Positions 48,901 to 55,916 of a stretch of 64,000 nt of DNA are shown here, piece after piece. Source of the DNA: CALODL01 sp942492115. GTDB lineage: Bacteria; Planctomycetota; Phycisphaerae; UBA1845; CAIVHJ01. The notes under the pieces are model-generated. The model saw only the letters and a program-made list of their open reading frames with translations, had not been told where the DNA came from and did not search any database. The translations under genes and the position numbers were made by a program. The stretch covers positions 248,001-312,000 of the forward strand of contig CALODL010000002.1 in the NCBI GenBank assembly GCA_942492115.1. The letters run 5' to 3'. Position 1 is the first letter of the stretch. The number at the start of each line of letters is the position of its first letter.

Positions 48901-49081
48901 CGCCGGGAGCCCCCTGGGCCGAGCCATTCACCGCGAATTGTCCGCTGCCGGAACCGAGTATGCGGCTACGGAACGACTTGTCGCGACGCGGCTGGGTTTC
49001 GGTCATCTGCGCGGCAAGTGGGCCGGCCAGGACCGCGAGGGGGAGGATGTACGCACACAACATGGGGCGCGGGCGGAACAT
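42998..49081 (-). CDS. Giant secreted Cys-Pro heptad-repeat protein with GACC repeats and shared C-terminal module
   Basis: A 2027-residue protein. ATG 49081 is preceded by GGAAGGAA; a TTG at 49096 is the alternative. The signal peptide ends 'AGPLAAQ'. Residues ~35-255 form a beta domain. Residues ~257-1470 are the heptad C-P-x-x-P-T-x (e.g. 'CPQIPTTCPQAPTQCPQAPT'), broken by five-residue units C-E-F-T-x and by a 'CPCDPT' marker. GACC-type repeats follow (~1475-1727), including a 'DGVDNDCDTFVDCDD' Ca-loop. Residues ~1730-2027 are the C-terminal module shared with the 32346 and 61082 proteins. A disulfide-stitched fibre or solenoid on the cell surface is inferred. No known family was recognised for the heptads. 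Confidence 0.85.
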   Translation of the reverse strand: MFRPRPMLCAYILPLAVLAGPLAAQMTETQPRRDKSFRSRILGSGSGQFAVNGSAQGAPGAFCDTAVGCQLPDQMGHGAGLTLGALSDFNPIAGFPRAADCFTPTADSTITSLCWWGFYSDIASGAGCPIGGPDEFRITYYEDAGGLPGAVKASYGFATVAKSSTGLLVGGSFPEWQYQVTIDPPLTVAAGQCCWIEILATTSGDCVWSWETAPPGDARAVHDTDGDFAYTAAEVTDYDHAFCLDIPISPDGCIKTDFTIFPTSPTFCPQIPTTCPQAPTQCPQAPTLCEFTVCPDLPTFCGNVTSCPAAATLCPGADPTSCPQAPTQCMSDTTMCEAQPTFCQFTQCPGQATVCPEIPTVCGFVTECPGIPTVCEPTFCPSAVTSCPLTMTECPCDPTSCPPQPTFCPTTITSCPVDPAICEWTIFPQIPTTCPLIAGECPPPPDPTVFPIDPTNCPVVPTECPQEPTVCEFTVCPQAFTECPSEVTFCPMQPTSCPCDVTRCPGQLTVCPGDAPTVCPVLPGECDPTIFPDQPTFCPVVFTECPQTVTVCPSNITQCQTQPTLCPSFTVCPDVPTLCSQAPTECGDGTATVCPVMVTQCPALQTTCPEQPTVCPCDPTTCSTILTVCPQFTTMCPNEPTFCTFTECPQDATFCPPDGTGCPDPTVFPMNPTTCPQVPTECPISLTTCPSQFTVCPCDVTRCPVVFTECPDSPTECPQLPTLCQFTECPNVPTFCEPILTECPVTPTMCTTGAPTACPGTATVCPDQVTMCDVQTTTCPAGTATVCPVADTICPQLQTTCPVTPSVCPCDPTTCPITYTECPKFTTECPVIPTVCEFTMCAETVTFCPTTPTLCPITPDCPPDPTTQPVEPTFCPQIVTECPPDPTFCEFTVCEPTFTTCTIDPTSCPFELTACPCDPTTCPGNATLCPFEQTLCPQIPGECEFTIFPDMPTFCPATITTCPQSPTECVTGAPTLCDGTFTACPEIPTTCGQITACPATPTVCVGEVTLCPQLQTTCPLIPTECPCDPTTCGIVPTTCPGFDTVCPQDVTFCTHTFCPDTPTFCPPDPAAGCPPDPTVFPMEPTACPITFTECPCDPTNCPIQLTACPQAPTECPQAATLCQFTVCPDVPTFCAAQVTECPQTPTVCTTGAPTMCPNVATVCPDQVTMCDASTTTCPDGTVTVCPVQDTLCPQLQTTCPLTQTLCPCDPTSCPVDQTFCPEFPTECPQEPTLCSFTQCPDVPTFCPPQFTLCPVTSDCPPDPTIQPVEPTVCPAIVTECPPDPTFCEFTICEPTFTVCSDIVTACPFELTSCPCDPTRCPGEITNCPVEQTLCPQQPGACEFTIFPANPTFCETVITSCPFTPTLCDTGLPTSCPNTPTACPEIPTECTVQVTMCADIPTLCPQQDTMCPQLETTCPQVPTTCPCDPTTCGVVVTTCPGFDTVCPQDATMCTFTFCPDDATFCPSDPAACPVTGACCLPTGGCVNTSQAACENMFGGTFVPNTPCGPDVCPGICGDGACDAPEDQCNCPIDCGPPPPVETSCTDGVDNDCDTFVDCDDTDCASDPVCRGACCLDGNCTLTTVNGCAAIGGTYQGNGTTCPNAACDLPTGACCLDGNCTIETGDDCAANGGAYQGDGTTCPNAACDLPSGACCIDGTCSILSPNECVAAGGTYVGDGTTCPNPECDLPTGACCLNGTCTIETDNACVAMGGTYQGDGSNCAGVVCDLPCVVLADCADINQDGVRDDPCLWYACVAGVCTSAPRGPGQSDMGGQFGACQNDLACDGNDRFLALNCFSGQSPDGGPFTCEDESPTPVYNVDAGGQFLSCNLDSTCDGNDAFAALSCFGGENLCPCGGDPAPVVEAPVEVVDTTGVSLIAATRSARPGDLVSVDVYFDDAVSDLRGYQLHLAVAGGERGTLELVDISIESRRDVAFEASWEAFNTRIDQMVAGLDTPGIATAGRAYLATFTYRVGRDARGTFTIDLLHDNADPAQRTFLFPTPARAKIAVSSTRPAVIKIAAGKSEVRPR
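44670..48310 (-). repeat. Coding tandem repeat: ~21-base Cys-Pro heptad units in larger irregular blocks
   Basis: About 3.6 kb of tandem coding repeats with one Cys in every five to seven residues. The basic unit is seven codons, Cys-Pro-x-x-Pro/Thr-Thr-x. Larger blocks recur: 'CPCDPT' appears eleven times with spacings near 110, 69, 112 and 105 residues where counted. 'CPPDPTxxPxxPTxCP' appears five times, and a Cys-x-F-T-x-Cys unit regularly opens a block. Blocks near 45.0-45.3 and 46.2-46.5 kb are close copies of each other, pointing to segmental duplication. The repeats also keep the opposite strand open, creating long antisense frames. Confidence 0.9.
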
Positions 49082-49438
49082 ACCTATTCCTTCCAAGTAG
49101 CTTGCCAGGAGCCTGGCAACAACAAAACTGGTGCGCTATTCGGAGATCACCGACCTGCACGATCGGAGGAGTCCACCCATCCGAGATGAGTCTCGAAGTA
49201 CGCTGTCGACTTCCAGACTGGACGTGTCTAACAAAATGTACCGTCACTTCAATCCTGTGCCAAGTGAATTGGTCAAAAAAATCCCCTGAGGGCGCTGCAT
49301 ACGACTAATTTGCTGCGTAAGATGCTGAACGACATTTCTTTCTATCAGCCACAAAAGATTCGTGTCCCTGAGAGGTACACTGCAGGAGAGCGATTCTTTT
49401 GGAGAATCCCGAAGGCCCACGCGACCAGGAGGCTGGAC
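49082..49438. other. Divergent intergenic region, AT-richer than its surroundings
   Basis: No gene was seen between the giant Cys-rich gene and the TPR gene. The region is AT-richer around 49220-49400 and should hold both promoters, but no clear pair of -35/-10 hexamers stood out. AGGAGG at 49428-49433 is the ribosome binding site of the TPR gene. Confidence 0.5.
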
Positions 49439-50440
49439 ATGAGAACCATGGTGGTGACGATCAGCGGCGGCTTGCTCGCCCTCGTCGGTGTGACTGTTCT
49501 GGCAATGGCAGATGCCAATCTCTTCGATGAGGATCCCGAGTTTTCACCACTGTATAAAGCCACTCTGGAAGACGCGTTTTCACGGTTCAAGGCCAGTGAG
49601 GGACGCGTACCGCCCGGCGGGTCTGCAACCCCTGAGCCGCGTCCTCAACCACCGCAGCAGCCGATCGCCCGCGCGACCCCGCAGCCGGGCGCCCGGGGCG
49701 GCTTGCTGGGCATCAACAAGAACGCTCCTGTCGGCAACCAGCGTACCCTGCCCGGCCGGACCGGCGCTGCCACACCGCCGACCCACGTTCATGACGACGG
49801 TGGCCCGCACATGCAACGTGGCTCGCAATTGTCCGCCCAGAGGCAATACGACCAGGCCATCGCCGAATTCCGCCTGGCGTTACAGGAGAATCCAAGTCGA
49901 TCGCTGGCGCAACACTACATCGGTGATGCGCTGCGCGCCCAGGGTAAACACGATGAAGCGATTGCGGCCTACCAGGCGACCCTCGCCATCAAGCCGGACT
50001 ACTACTGTTGTTATACCCACATGGCTGAAATTCGTGAGGCCCAGCAGAACACGGCCGCAGCCGAGGCGTTCTACCAGCAGGCCATCGCGGGATACATGCA
50101 GCAGGTCGGTGCCAACGGTCCGCAATCGAACATCGCCGCCTACAACCTGGCCAAACTCTACCTCGACAAGAACCGCGGCACGACGGCCGAAATCGTGCGC
50201 TTCGCCGAGAAAGCTGGAAACGTCAATCCACCCCAGGCGCCGTATCTTCACGTCCTCGCGCGGGCGTACGAAAAGGCCGGTCGCCGGGATGAGGCGCTGG
50301 CCATCATGAACCGCGTCATGGGGATGCAGATGGAGCCGGTCCATCGCCAGTACTACGACAACTACCGCCGACAGCTGACGGCTCAAGGGGCTGCGCCAGG
50401 GGCTGCTCCGGGTGGCCCACCCGCCGCCGGAGGACGTTGA
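49439..50440 (+). CDS. Exported TPR protein, first gene of a membrane-protein operon
   Basis: A 333-residue protein starting at ATG 49439 with AGGAGG at ideal spacing; the in-frame upstream sequence to 49310 is not used. It has a signal peptide or anchor ('VVTISGGLLALVGVTVLAMADA'). A Pro/Gln/Ala-rich segment (~55-115) precedes TPR helices at ~120-300 ('AQRQYDQAIAEFRLALQENPSR', 'GKHDEAIAAYQATLAIKPDY', 'AGRRDEALAIMNRVMG'). A Pro/Gly/Ala-rich tail follows. It is probably periplasmic and binds partner proteins. Its stop overlaps a TTG in the next gene's frame, and the following two large membrane proteins are in the same direction. Confidence 0.85.
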   Translation: MRTMVVTISGGLLALVGVTVLAMADANLFDEDPEFSPLYKATLEDAFSRFKASEGRVPPGGSATPEPRPQPPQQPIARATPQPGARGGLLGINKNAPVGNQRTLPGRTGAATPPTHVHDDGGPHMQRGSQLSAQRQYDQAIAEFRLALQENPSRSLAQHYIGDALRAQGKHDEAIAAYQATLAIKPDYYCCYTHMAEIREAQQNTAAAEAFYQQAIAGYMQQVGANGPQSNIAAYNLAKLYLDKNRGTTAEIVRFAEKAGNVNPPQAPYLHVLARAYEKAGRRDEALAIMNRVMGMQMEPVHRQYYDNYRRQLTAQGAAPGAAPGGPPAAGGR

Positions 50441-50484
50441 GCGGCTTCGAATCCTCCGCACGGTCCACCTACAGGAGTTTTCTC

Positions 50485-52929
50485 GTGCAGTTCTTCAGCA
50501 TTTTCTTTGCCGTCCTGGCAGTCGGGTTCGCTTCCGAGTCGGCCGGGCTCTACGCCCACGAATTCAACAACGCGATGGCCGTGGTTCTCCTGCTGGTCAG
50601 TGCCGCCATGAGTCCGGCGCTGGCCCGACGCACGGCTCCTCCGGCAGACGGACGTCCTGCGTTGTGGCCGGGCGTGCTGGCCGTGATCATCGGACTGGTC
50701 CTGGTCCCGGCGCCGCAGATGATGCGCTTCTTTGGTCTGGCGTTGTGGTTCTGGGGGATCGCCCGCATCGGAACGGTACGCCGTGCCCGATCTGACGCCA
50801 GCGAAGCCCTGGCCATTGGGGCCGTCGCGCTCGGGTTCTATCATCTGGCCAGCAGTTTGAGCCTCGTGGGCTGGTATCAGACACAGGCCCTGGCGCCGGA
50901 ATTGAGCGCCCTCGCCCGAACCCTGACTGACAAACCGATCGAAATCGGCCCGACGTTCAACGTCATCGCTGTGGTGGTCTTCGCAGTCGGGTGCTGTCTC
51001 GGTGGAGCATGGATCGCGCGGCGGGCGGCGTACCTGCGCTTGCTGTGCGGCCTCGCACTGCTCACGGCGGTCTACGTTGGATATTTGTGCCTGTTCGCGG
51101 TACTCGATCCAAACATGCTGGCTGCAGAACTTCCGCGCGCGGGTTGGCTGGCCCTCAACCTCGACTGGTTGACCTGGTTGCATCCCTTGCGCATTCCACT
51201 CGTCGGTTGTGTCGGGGTGGCCGTGGCCGTGGCCCTGACCTGGCAGGGCGGCATCGAGCCGGAACCGCACCGATCCTCCGTGTTCAGCGCGGTCGCGGTG
51301 GTCATCGCTTTCTGCGGTATTATTGCGGTTGTGTTGCAGCTCAACTGGCCTGCGGCACCGCGGGCGGACGTCAAGGTTGCCTTGTACGAACATGGCTTCA
51401 TCAACTGGCTCAAACCGACACACGATCGCCCGAGCAATGCCTACGGCTCGCGCAGCTCGGGGATGTTCGGGAATCTCGAACCGATGATGGGGTGCATGGG
51501 ATGGTCCGCCGAGCGTATCGATACGATTTCGGCCGCCACGCTGGACGCCAAGGACATCCTGGTCATCATTAATCAAAAGGAACCTCTGCCGGAACAGAGC
51601 CTGGCGGACATCAGCCAGTGGGTGCAACGGGGCGGCAGCCTGCTCGTGCTCGGCGACCACACCTTCGTCAAGAATGGCGTGTTCAGTCTCAATGAGCCGC
51701 TCGAAGACAGCGCCATTCGCGTCGTCAACGATTCGGCAGACTACTTCATCGGTGGATGGCTGCATTCGCTGGGGCACTGGCCGCACCAGACCTCGGCATT
51801 TCTGCATGATGCCACCAACGAAGCGGGTTGTGTCGTAGGTGCATCGCTCGATATTCAATATCCTGCGACGCCGCTGGTCATCGGCCGCTACGGTTACTCT
51901 GATCCTGCGGATATGTCCCAGCCTCAAAAAGGCTTTCTCGGGACGCTGGAGTATGAGTCCGGTGAGCGTCTGGGGGACATCGTGCTCGTCGCCGGGCAGG
52001 ACGTCGGCGCCGGCAAGATCGCAGTCGTCGGTGATACCTCGGGTTTCGTCAACGCCATCCAGACACAGACCTGGCCGTTTACCCAACGGGTTTTCTCATG
52101 GCTGGGGAGTGCCGGTCGCGCAGCCGTTTCACGTTGGCGCGATATCTGCGGACTTGGATTGTTCATCATCGTGTTCAGCGCCTCCGTCGCGCTGAGTCGG
52201 CGCAGTCCGTTTGTCGTACCGATCGTCTGCCTGGCGATGTGTGCAGCGACGTATGGAGCGCGCCAGGTCCTGACGACCGTGGGGCAGCCGCGTCCGCTGG
52301 CCAGTACCGTGGACGAAGTCGATGGGTTGTACAACGTTGCCGTCGTGGATTTGTCGCACAACGGGCGCCATTCACTCGAAGGGTGGCGCGAGACTGCGAT
52401 CAACGGCGTGTACTTGAATCTCATGCGCGATCAGTGGTTTGCCATCGGTTCAAAGACATTCGATGCCGATCAGATCAAAGCAGCCCGCCTTTTCGTGAGC
52501 ATCGCGCCCACGCAGCCGTACACCGCAGCGGAAGTTGCAGTGCTCGAAGACTTCATGGAAGCCGGAGGCACTGTCGTGGTTGCCGCGGACTGGGAGGACC
52601 GTCACGGCGCGGGCAGTCTCATGGCTCTCGCCGGGGCCGAACTGGTGCACAAACCCCTGGGCCGCGCTCAGACGAACGTGCCGGGGTCAACGGTTCAACC
52701 CGCGTTCTGGCGGGCATGGCCGGTGCGTGGTGACGAGCACTGCGAAACCTGGGTTGCTCTCCGCGATGAGCCAGTGGTCGTCCGGCGGGCAGTGGGCTCC
52801 GGGCAGATGATCATCATCGGTGATGGTGAATTCCTGTTGAACAAGAACCTCGAGAAGGAAGAGGGCGCTATCCTGTCGAACGTGCAATTCTTCCGTTGGC
52901 TGTTGACCCGTATCCCCAAGTCGATGTGA
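50485..52929 (+). CDS. Large membrane protein: multi-helix domain (exosortase-like, degenerate) with two GATase-like periplasmic domains
   Basis: An 814-residue protein. GTG 50485 was chosen because ACAGGAG precedes it; TTG 50437, overlapping the upstream stop (TTGA) with GGAGG before it, is an alternative. About eight membrane helices occupy residues ~1-290. A soluble domain (~300-530) then resembles DUF4350/GATase1-like folds: 'LDAKDILVIINQKEPLPEQSLADIS', 'WVQRGGSLLVLGDHT', 'GKIAVVGDTSGF'. Two helices (~555-600) lead to a second similar domain ending near 810 ('LFVSIAPTQPYTAAEVAVLEDFMEAGGTVVVAADW', 'SGQMIIIGDGEFLLN'). It is a divergent paralogue of the next gene. Function is unknown; cysteine nucleophiles for GATase activity were not seen. 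Confidence 0.7.
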   Translation: MQFFSIFFAVLAVGFASESAGLYAHEFNNAMAVVLLLVSAAMSPALARRTAPPADGRPALWPGVLAVIIGLVLVPAPQMMRFFGLALWFWGIARIGTVRRARSDASEALAIGAVALGFYHLASSLSLVGWYQTQALAPELSALARTLTDKPIEIGPTFNVIAVVVFAVGCCLGGAWIARRAAYLRLLCGLALLTAVYVGYLCLFAVLDPNMLAAELPRAGWLALNLDWLTWLHPLRIPLVGCVGVAVAVALTWQGGIEPEPHRSSVFSAVAVVIAFCGIIAVVLQLNWPAAPRADVKVALYEHGFINWLKPTHDRPSNAYGSRSSGMFGNLEPMMGCMGWSAERIDTISAATLDAKDILVIINQKEPLPEQSLADISQWVQRGGSLLVLGDHTFVKNGVFSLNEPLEDSAIRVVNDSADYFIGGWLHSLGHWPHQTSAFLHDATNEAGCVVGASLDIQYPATPLVIGRYGYSDPADMSQPQKGFLGTLEYESGERLGDIVLVAGQDVGAGKIAVVGDTSGFVNAIQTQTWPFTQRVFSWLGSAGRAAVSRWRDICGLGLFIIVFSASVALSRRSPFVVPIVCLAMCAATYGARQVLTTVGQPRPLASTVDEVDGLYNVAVVDLSHNGRHSLEGWRETAINGVYLNLMRDQWFAIGSKTFDADQIKAARLFVSIAPTQPYTAAEVAVLEDFMEAGGTVVVAADWEDRHGAGSLMALAGAELVHKPLGRAQTNVPGSTVQPAFWRAWPVRGDEHCETWVALRDEPVVVRRAVGSGQMIIIGDGEFLLNKNLEKEEGAILSNVQFFRWLLTRIPKSM

Positions 52930-52988
52930 GCGGTAGGTGGCATGATGAACGTCGAGATGAGCAGTGAATCCAGGAAGGGTGTGGAACA

Positions 52989-55847
52989 ATGATCAGGTGG
53001 GCTGCCCTCTTACTCCTCACCGTGAGCTGGTTGTTTGCGTTCGGGCACTATGCTCCAGCCGAGCCGCTCGTGCAGTGGTCGCTCATTGGAGCGGCATGGT
53101 TGTGCGCGACTGTCGGCCTGACGCGCTATACGGGCCGCCTCCGGTTACCTCTGATTTACCTGACACTGATCTTGCCCATCAGCGTGGCGGTCGCGCTGGC
53201 TCCGCCGCCGTTTCGTCCGGCCCTGGCGTTGCTGGGTGTTGGCATACTGGTGCTCGGTGTCATTTCTCCACTGAAGTCAGGCTGGCTCGAGCCGCTTGGC
53301 ATCGGGGCGCTGGTGTGCGGAACACTACTGGTCCTGCAGAGCCCGGTGTGGTGGATGGTGACGGCGTTCACGGCCAAGAGCCCTGTGGCGGCGATCAATC
53401 CCGGCGCGGCCGCGGCTGCACCGTGGATCGTGGACATCTTTGGACGGACCGTCGCCTGGCTCGTCGGCTGGCTGGGGAGTGATGTCAGCTACTCCGGTGG
53501 CACCGTGTTCGTGCGCACGATGCGGCATGTCCATGAGTTCCCCTTGACCTGGGGCCACATGGGTCTGCTCACGATCGCCCAATTGTGGATTGCCGCAGCC
53601 GCCATCATCTGGTTGGATCGCGGACGGCGCGGCATCTGGACGCGATTGATCGCCCTGAGTTGGGGCCTGTTCGGGTTCAGCATCTTGCGCGTTGTTGTGT
53701 TGATGACGCTGTTTGTCTGCGCGATGGCATTCGTCGAGCATGAGAGTGATACGGTGCACGTGGAAGTCTTCTGGCTACCATCGATTGCGGCCGTGAGCTG
53801 GTTGTTCTTTACTCCGTTTCTTGCACGCATCGTCGACTGGCCGCGCAGCGGCATGGGGCCGGCGTTGCGCGTGCGTCGTGCGGGCGCCCGTATGCGTCGT
53901 CTGGCCATCGGTTTGCTGGCACCGCTCGGCGTCGCAGCGATCATCGTCGGTGTGACGTTCTTCGATCCCGGCACGCGCAACGGTGGTCGCATTCTGCTGG
54001 ACGAGTCCCATAGCCAGTGGGAGCGTACGGATCATGAGTTCGATACAGTGTGGTACGGTCACGAGTCGGTCTACAACTATTACTGCATGGCGCAGTACCT
54101 CGATCACTACTACGATCTGGATTTCAACATGGATGGCCGGCTGACCCCCGAGATGCTGGCAACCTACGACGTGTTGATCCTCAAGACGCCGACCGACCGC
54201 TACGATGCCGAAGAGATCGACGCCATTGAAGCCTTCGTGAACAACGGCGGTGGGCTCTTCGCCCTCGGAGAACACACCAACGTCTTCGGGTCGAGCGTCT
54301 GCCTCAATCCCGTCGTCAAGCGGTTCGGGATTCAGTTCCGTCCCGATTCGGTGTTCGACATCGACCGCAAGTGGGAGCAGGTGCATTTTCCGGGTGGGTT
54401 GCATCCGCGTCCCGACATACAACGCGCCGCAGCACGAGCCGGCCGCCGCCTGCAGCGGCTCGTGGGCGTGGATCCCGCACCCCCTGCGGCAGAGTCCACC
54501 CGCATCGGGCGAGACATCCGGCGGCCCGAGTGGTGGCGCCGTCTGGGCGTGCATCCCATCATGCAGGATGTGCCATTCGACCGCTTCGCCGTGTCCTGTT
54601 CGATCGCTTCGGACTGGGACGTGCGCTCGGTCATCCGTTCCCACGGTTTGTGGGATCTGCCGGCGGACTATACGGCAGGCAACTTCTACCCCCACGTCGA
54701 GGATACGACCTATGCCCGTTTTGGTTCGATGGACCAGATGGTCAGCGTCGAATCCGGAGCGGGACGTGTGGTCGCATTCGGTGACAGCACGGTCTATTCC
54801 AATTTCCTGGCGTTCTACCCCGGTAAGGCCGAAAAACTCCTCGGCACCATCGAGTGGCTCAATCGCAGCAATGCGAGGTTGTGGATCAACAAGTGGTGCG
54901 TCGTGGTCGGTTGCCTGATGCTGTTCATTGCGTTCCTGATCGGGCTGACTGTCCGTCCCCACGTTCCGTTTGCCGCAACTGTCGTTGCGTTCTCGGCGGC
55001 GGCCGGTTGGGTGGCGCTGTGGGCCACGACTGCCTGCAGCCGCTCGGCTTACGCCACCCCGGAACCACACACGCCGCCGCGCATGGTCGTGTTCGCCCTC
55101 GAACATGCCCAGGGCCATCCGCCGACCGTCGAGCTGCCCCTGTTCGGATTCACGCAGAACTACGCCAACAGCTACGAAATCTTCTACCAGTGGGTCTTGC
55201 GTCTGGGCTATTTCACCGATGTTGCCTTTACACTCGAAGACGCGTTGGCCCGCACCGACGCGGTGGTGCTGGCGAAGCCGCAGGTGCCGTTCAGCCCCGC
55301 GGAGATAGACGCCGTCGAAACGTATCTCAAGTCCGGGGGTGCATTGCTGGTGCTCGATGGGCCGAGTAATGCAAACTCGACGGCCAATGCGCTATTGGAA
55401 CGGTTTGGCGCGTCGTTCGGCCCACCCATTCGCGGCGGAACACTGGTCGAACCGTCCAGCAGCGCCCAGATCTGTACGCTGTTCGCAGCACGAACCGTCG
55501 AGGGTGGAGAGCCGTTGCTGCACACGGCGGGGGGGGCTGTTCTTGCCGCACACGTGCGTGTGGGGGCAGGCGAACTCATCGTGGCCGGTCTGGCCGATCG
55601 CTTTTCGGACAGTCGGATGGGGGGCAGCCCGCGTGCCGTGCCCAACCGCGAGATGCGCGCGGTCTTCGAGACCGAGTACGCGCTCATCCGCGGCCTGGTC
55701 GACGGGGATATCGCGGGTGAGATGGTCAAGCTGGGCGAGTACTATCGCCCTCAAGGGTCTGCTGTTCCGGTGTCACCCGTCGAGGGCACGCCTACGGCAG
55801 GCCTGCTCGATAAGCGTTTCGGTCGCCCCCTGGTGAGCAGTCAATAG
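52989..55847 (+). CDS. Large membrane protein: exosortase-like helices lacking the catalytic Cys, fused to two GATase-like domains
   Basis: A 952-residue protein; GGAAGGGTG precedes ATG 52989. Residues ~1-300 contain eight to ten helices. The order resembles exosortase/EpsH proteins: 'DIFGRTVAWLVGWLGSDVSYSGGTVFV', then a position normally occupied by aCSG but here 'PLTWGHMGLL', then 'GFSILRVVVLMTLF' (Arg present) and 'TVHVEVFW' (His present). So the Cys of the C-R-H triad appears replaced. Soluble domain 1 lies at ~330-615 ('LTPEMLATYDVLILKTPTDRYDAEEIDAIEAFVNNGGGLFALGEHTN'), two helices at ~640-690 and domain 2 at ~695-880. The layout is shared with the preceding gene. A sorting or surface-assembly role is inferred from fold and context only. 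Confidence 0.65.
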   Translation: MIRWAALLLLTVSWLFAFGHYAPAEPLVQWSLIGAAWLCATVGLTRYTGRLRLPLIYLTLILPISVAVALAPPPFRPALALLGVGILVLGVISPLKSGWLEPLGIGALVCGTLLVLQSPVWWMVTAFTAKSPVAAINPGAAAAAPWIVDIFGRTVAWLVGWLGSDVSYSGGTVFVRTMRHVHEFPLTWGHMGLLTIAQLWIAAAAIIWLDRGRRGIWTRLIALSWGLFGFSILRVVVLMTLFVCAMAFVEHESDTVHVEVFWLPSIAAVSWLFFTPFLARIVDWPRSGMGPALRVRRAGARMRRLAIGLLAPLGVAAIIVGVTFFDPGTRNGGRILLDESHSQWERTDHEFDTVWYGHESVYNYYCMAQYLDHYYDLDFNMDGRLTPEMLATYDVLILKTPTDRYDAEEIDAIEAFVNNGGGLFALGEHTNVFGSSVCLNPVVKRFGIQFRPDSVFDIDRKWEQVHFPGGLHPRPDIQRAAARAGRRLQRLVGVDPAPPAAESTRIGRDIRRPEWWRRLGVHPIMQDVPFDRFAVSCSIASDWDVRSVIRSHGLWDLPADYTAGNFYPHVEDTTYARFGSMDQMVSVESGAGRVVAFGDSTVYSNFLAFYPGKAEKLLGTIEWLNRSNARLWINKWCVVVGCLMLFIAFLIGLTVRPHVPFAATVVAFSAAAGWVALWATTACSRSAYATPEPHTPPRMVVFALEHAQGHPPTVELPLFGFTQNYANSYEIFYQWVLRLGYFTDVAFTLEDALARTDAVVLAKPQVPFSPAEIDAVETYLKSGGALLVLDGPSNANSTANALLERFGASFGPPIRGGTLVEPSSSAQICTLFAARTVEGGEPLLHTAGGAVLAAHVRVGAGELIVAGLADRFSDSRMGGSPRAVPNREMRAVFETEYALIRGLVDGDIAGEMVKLGEYYRPQGSAVPVSPVEGTPTAGLLDKRFGRPLVSSQ

Positions 55848-55916
55848 GCTGCGACGCGGGCCTGACCTCCAGAACCGTGGGCGGGTGGGAACGCGCGGCC
55901 GTGATCATCGGAGGCG

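Noticed and set aside
50383..55118. Long minus-strand frames at 50383-52086 and 53775-55118 opposite the membrane-protein genes
   Set aside because: Arg/His/Gln-rich complement of hydrophobic codons. No start signals, and the plus-strand proteins have coherent helices and domains.
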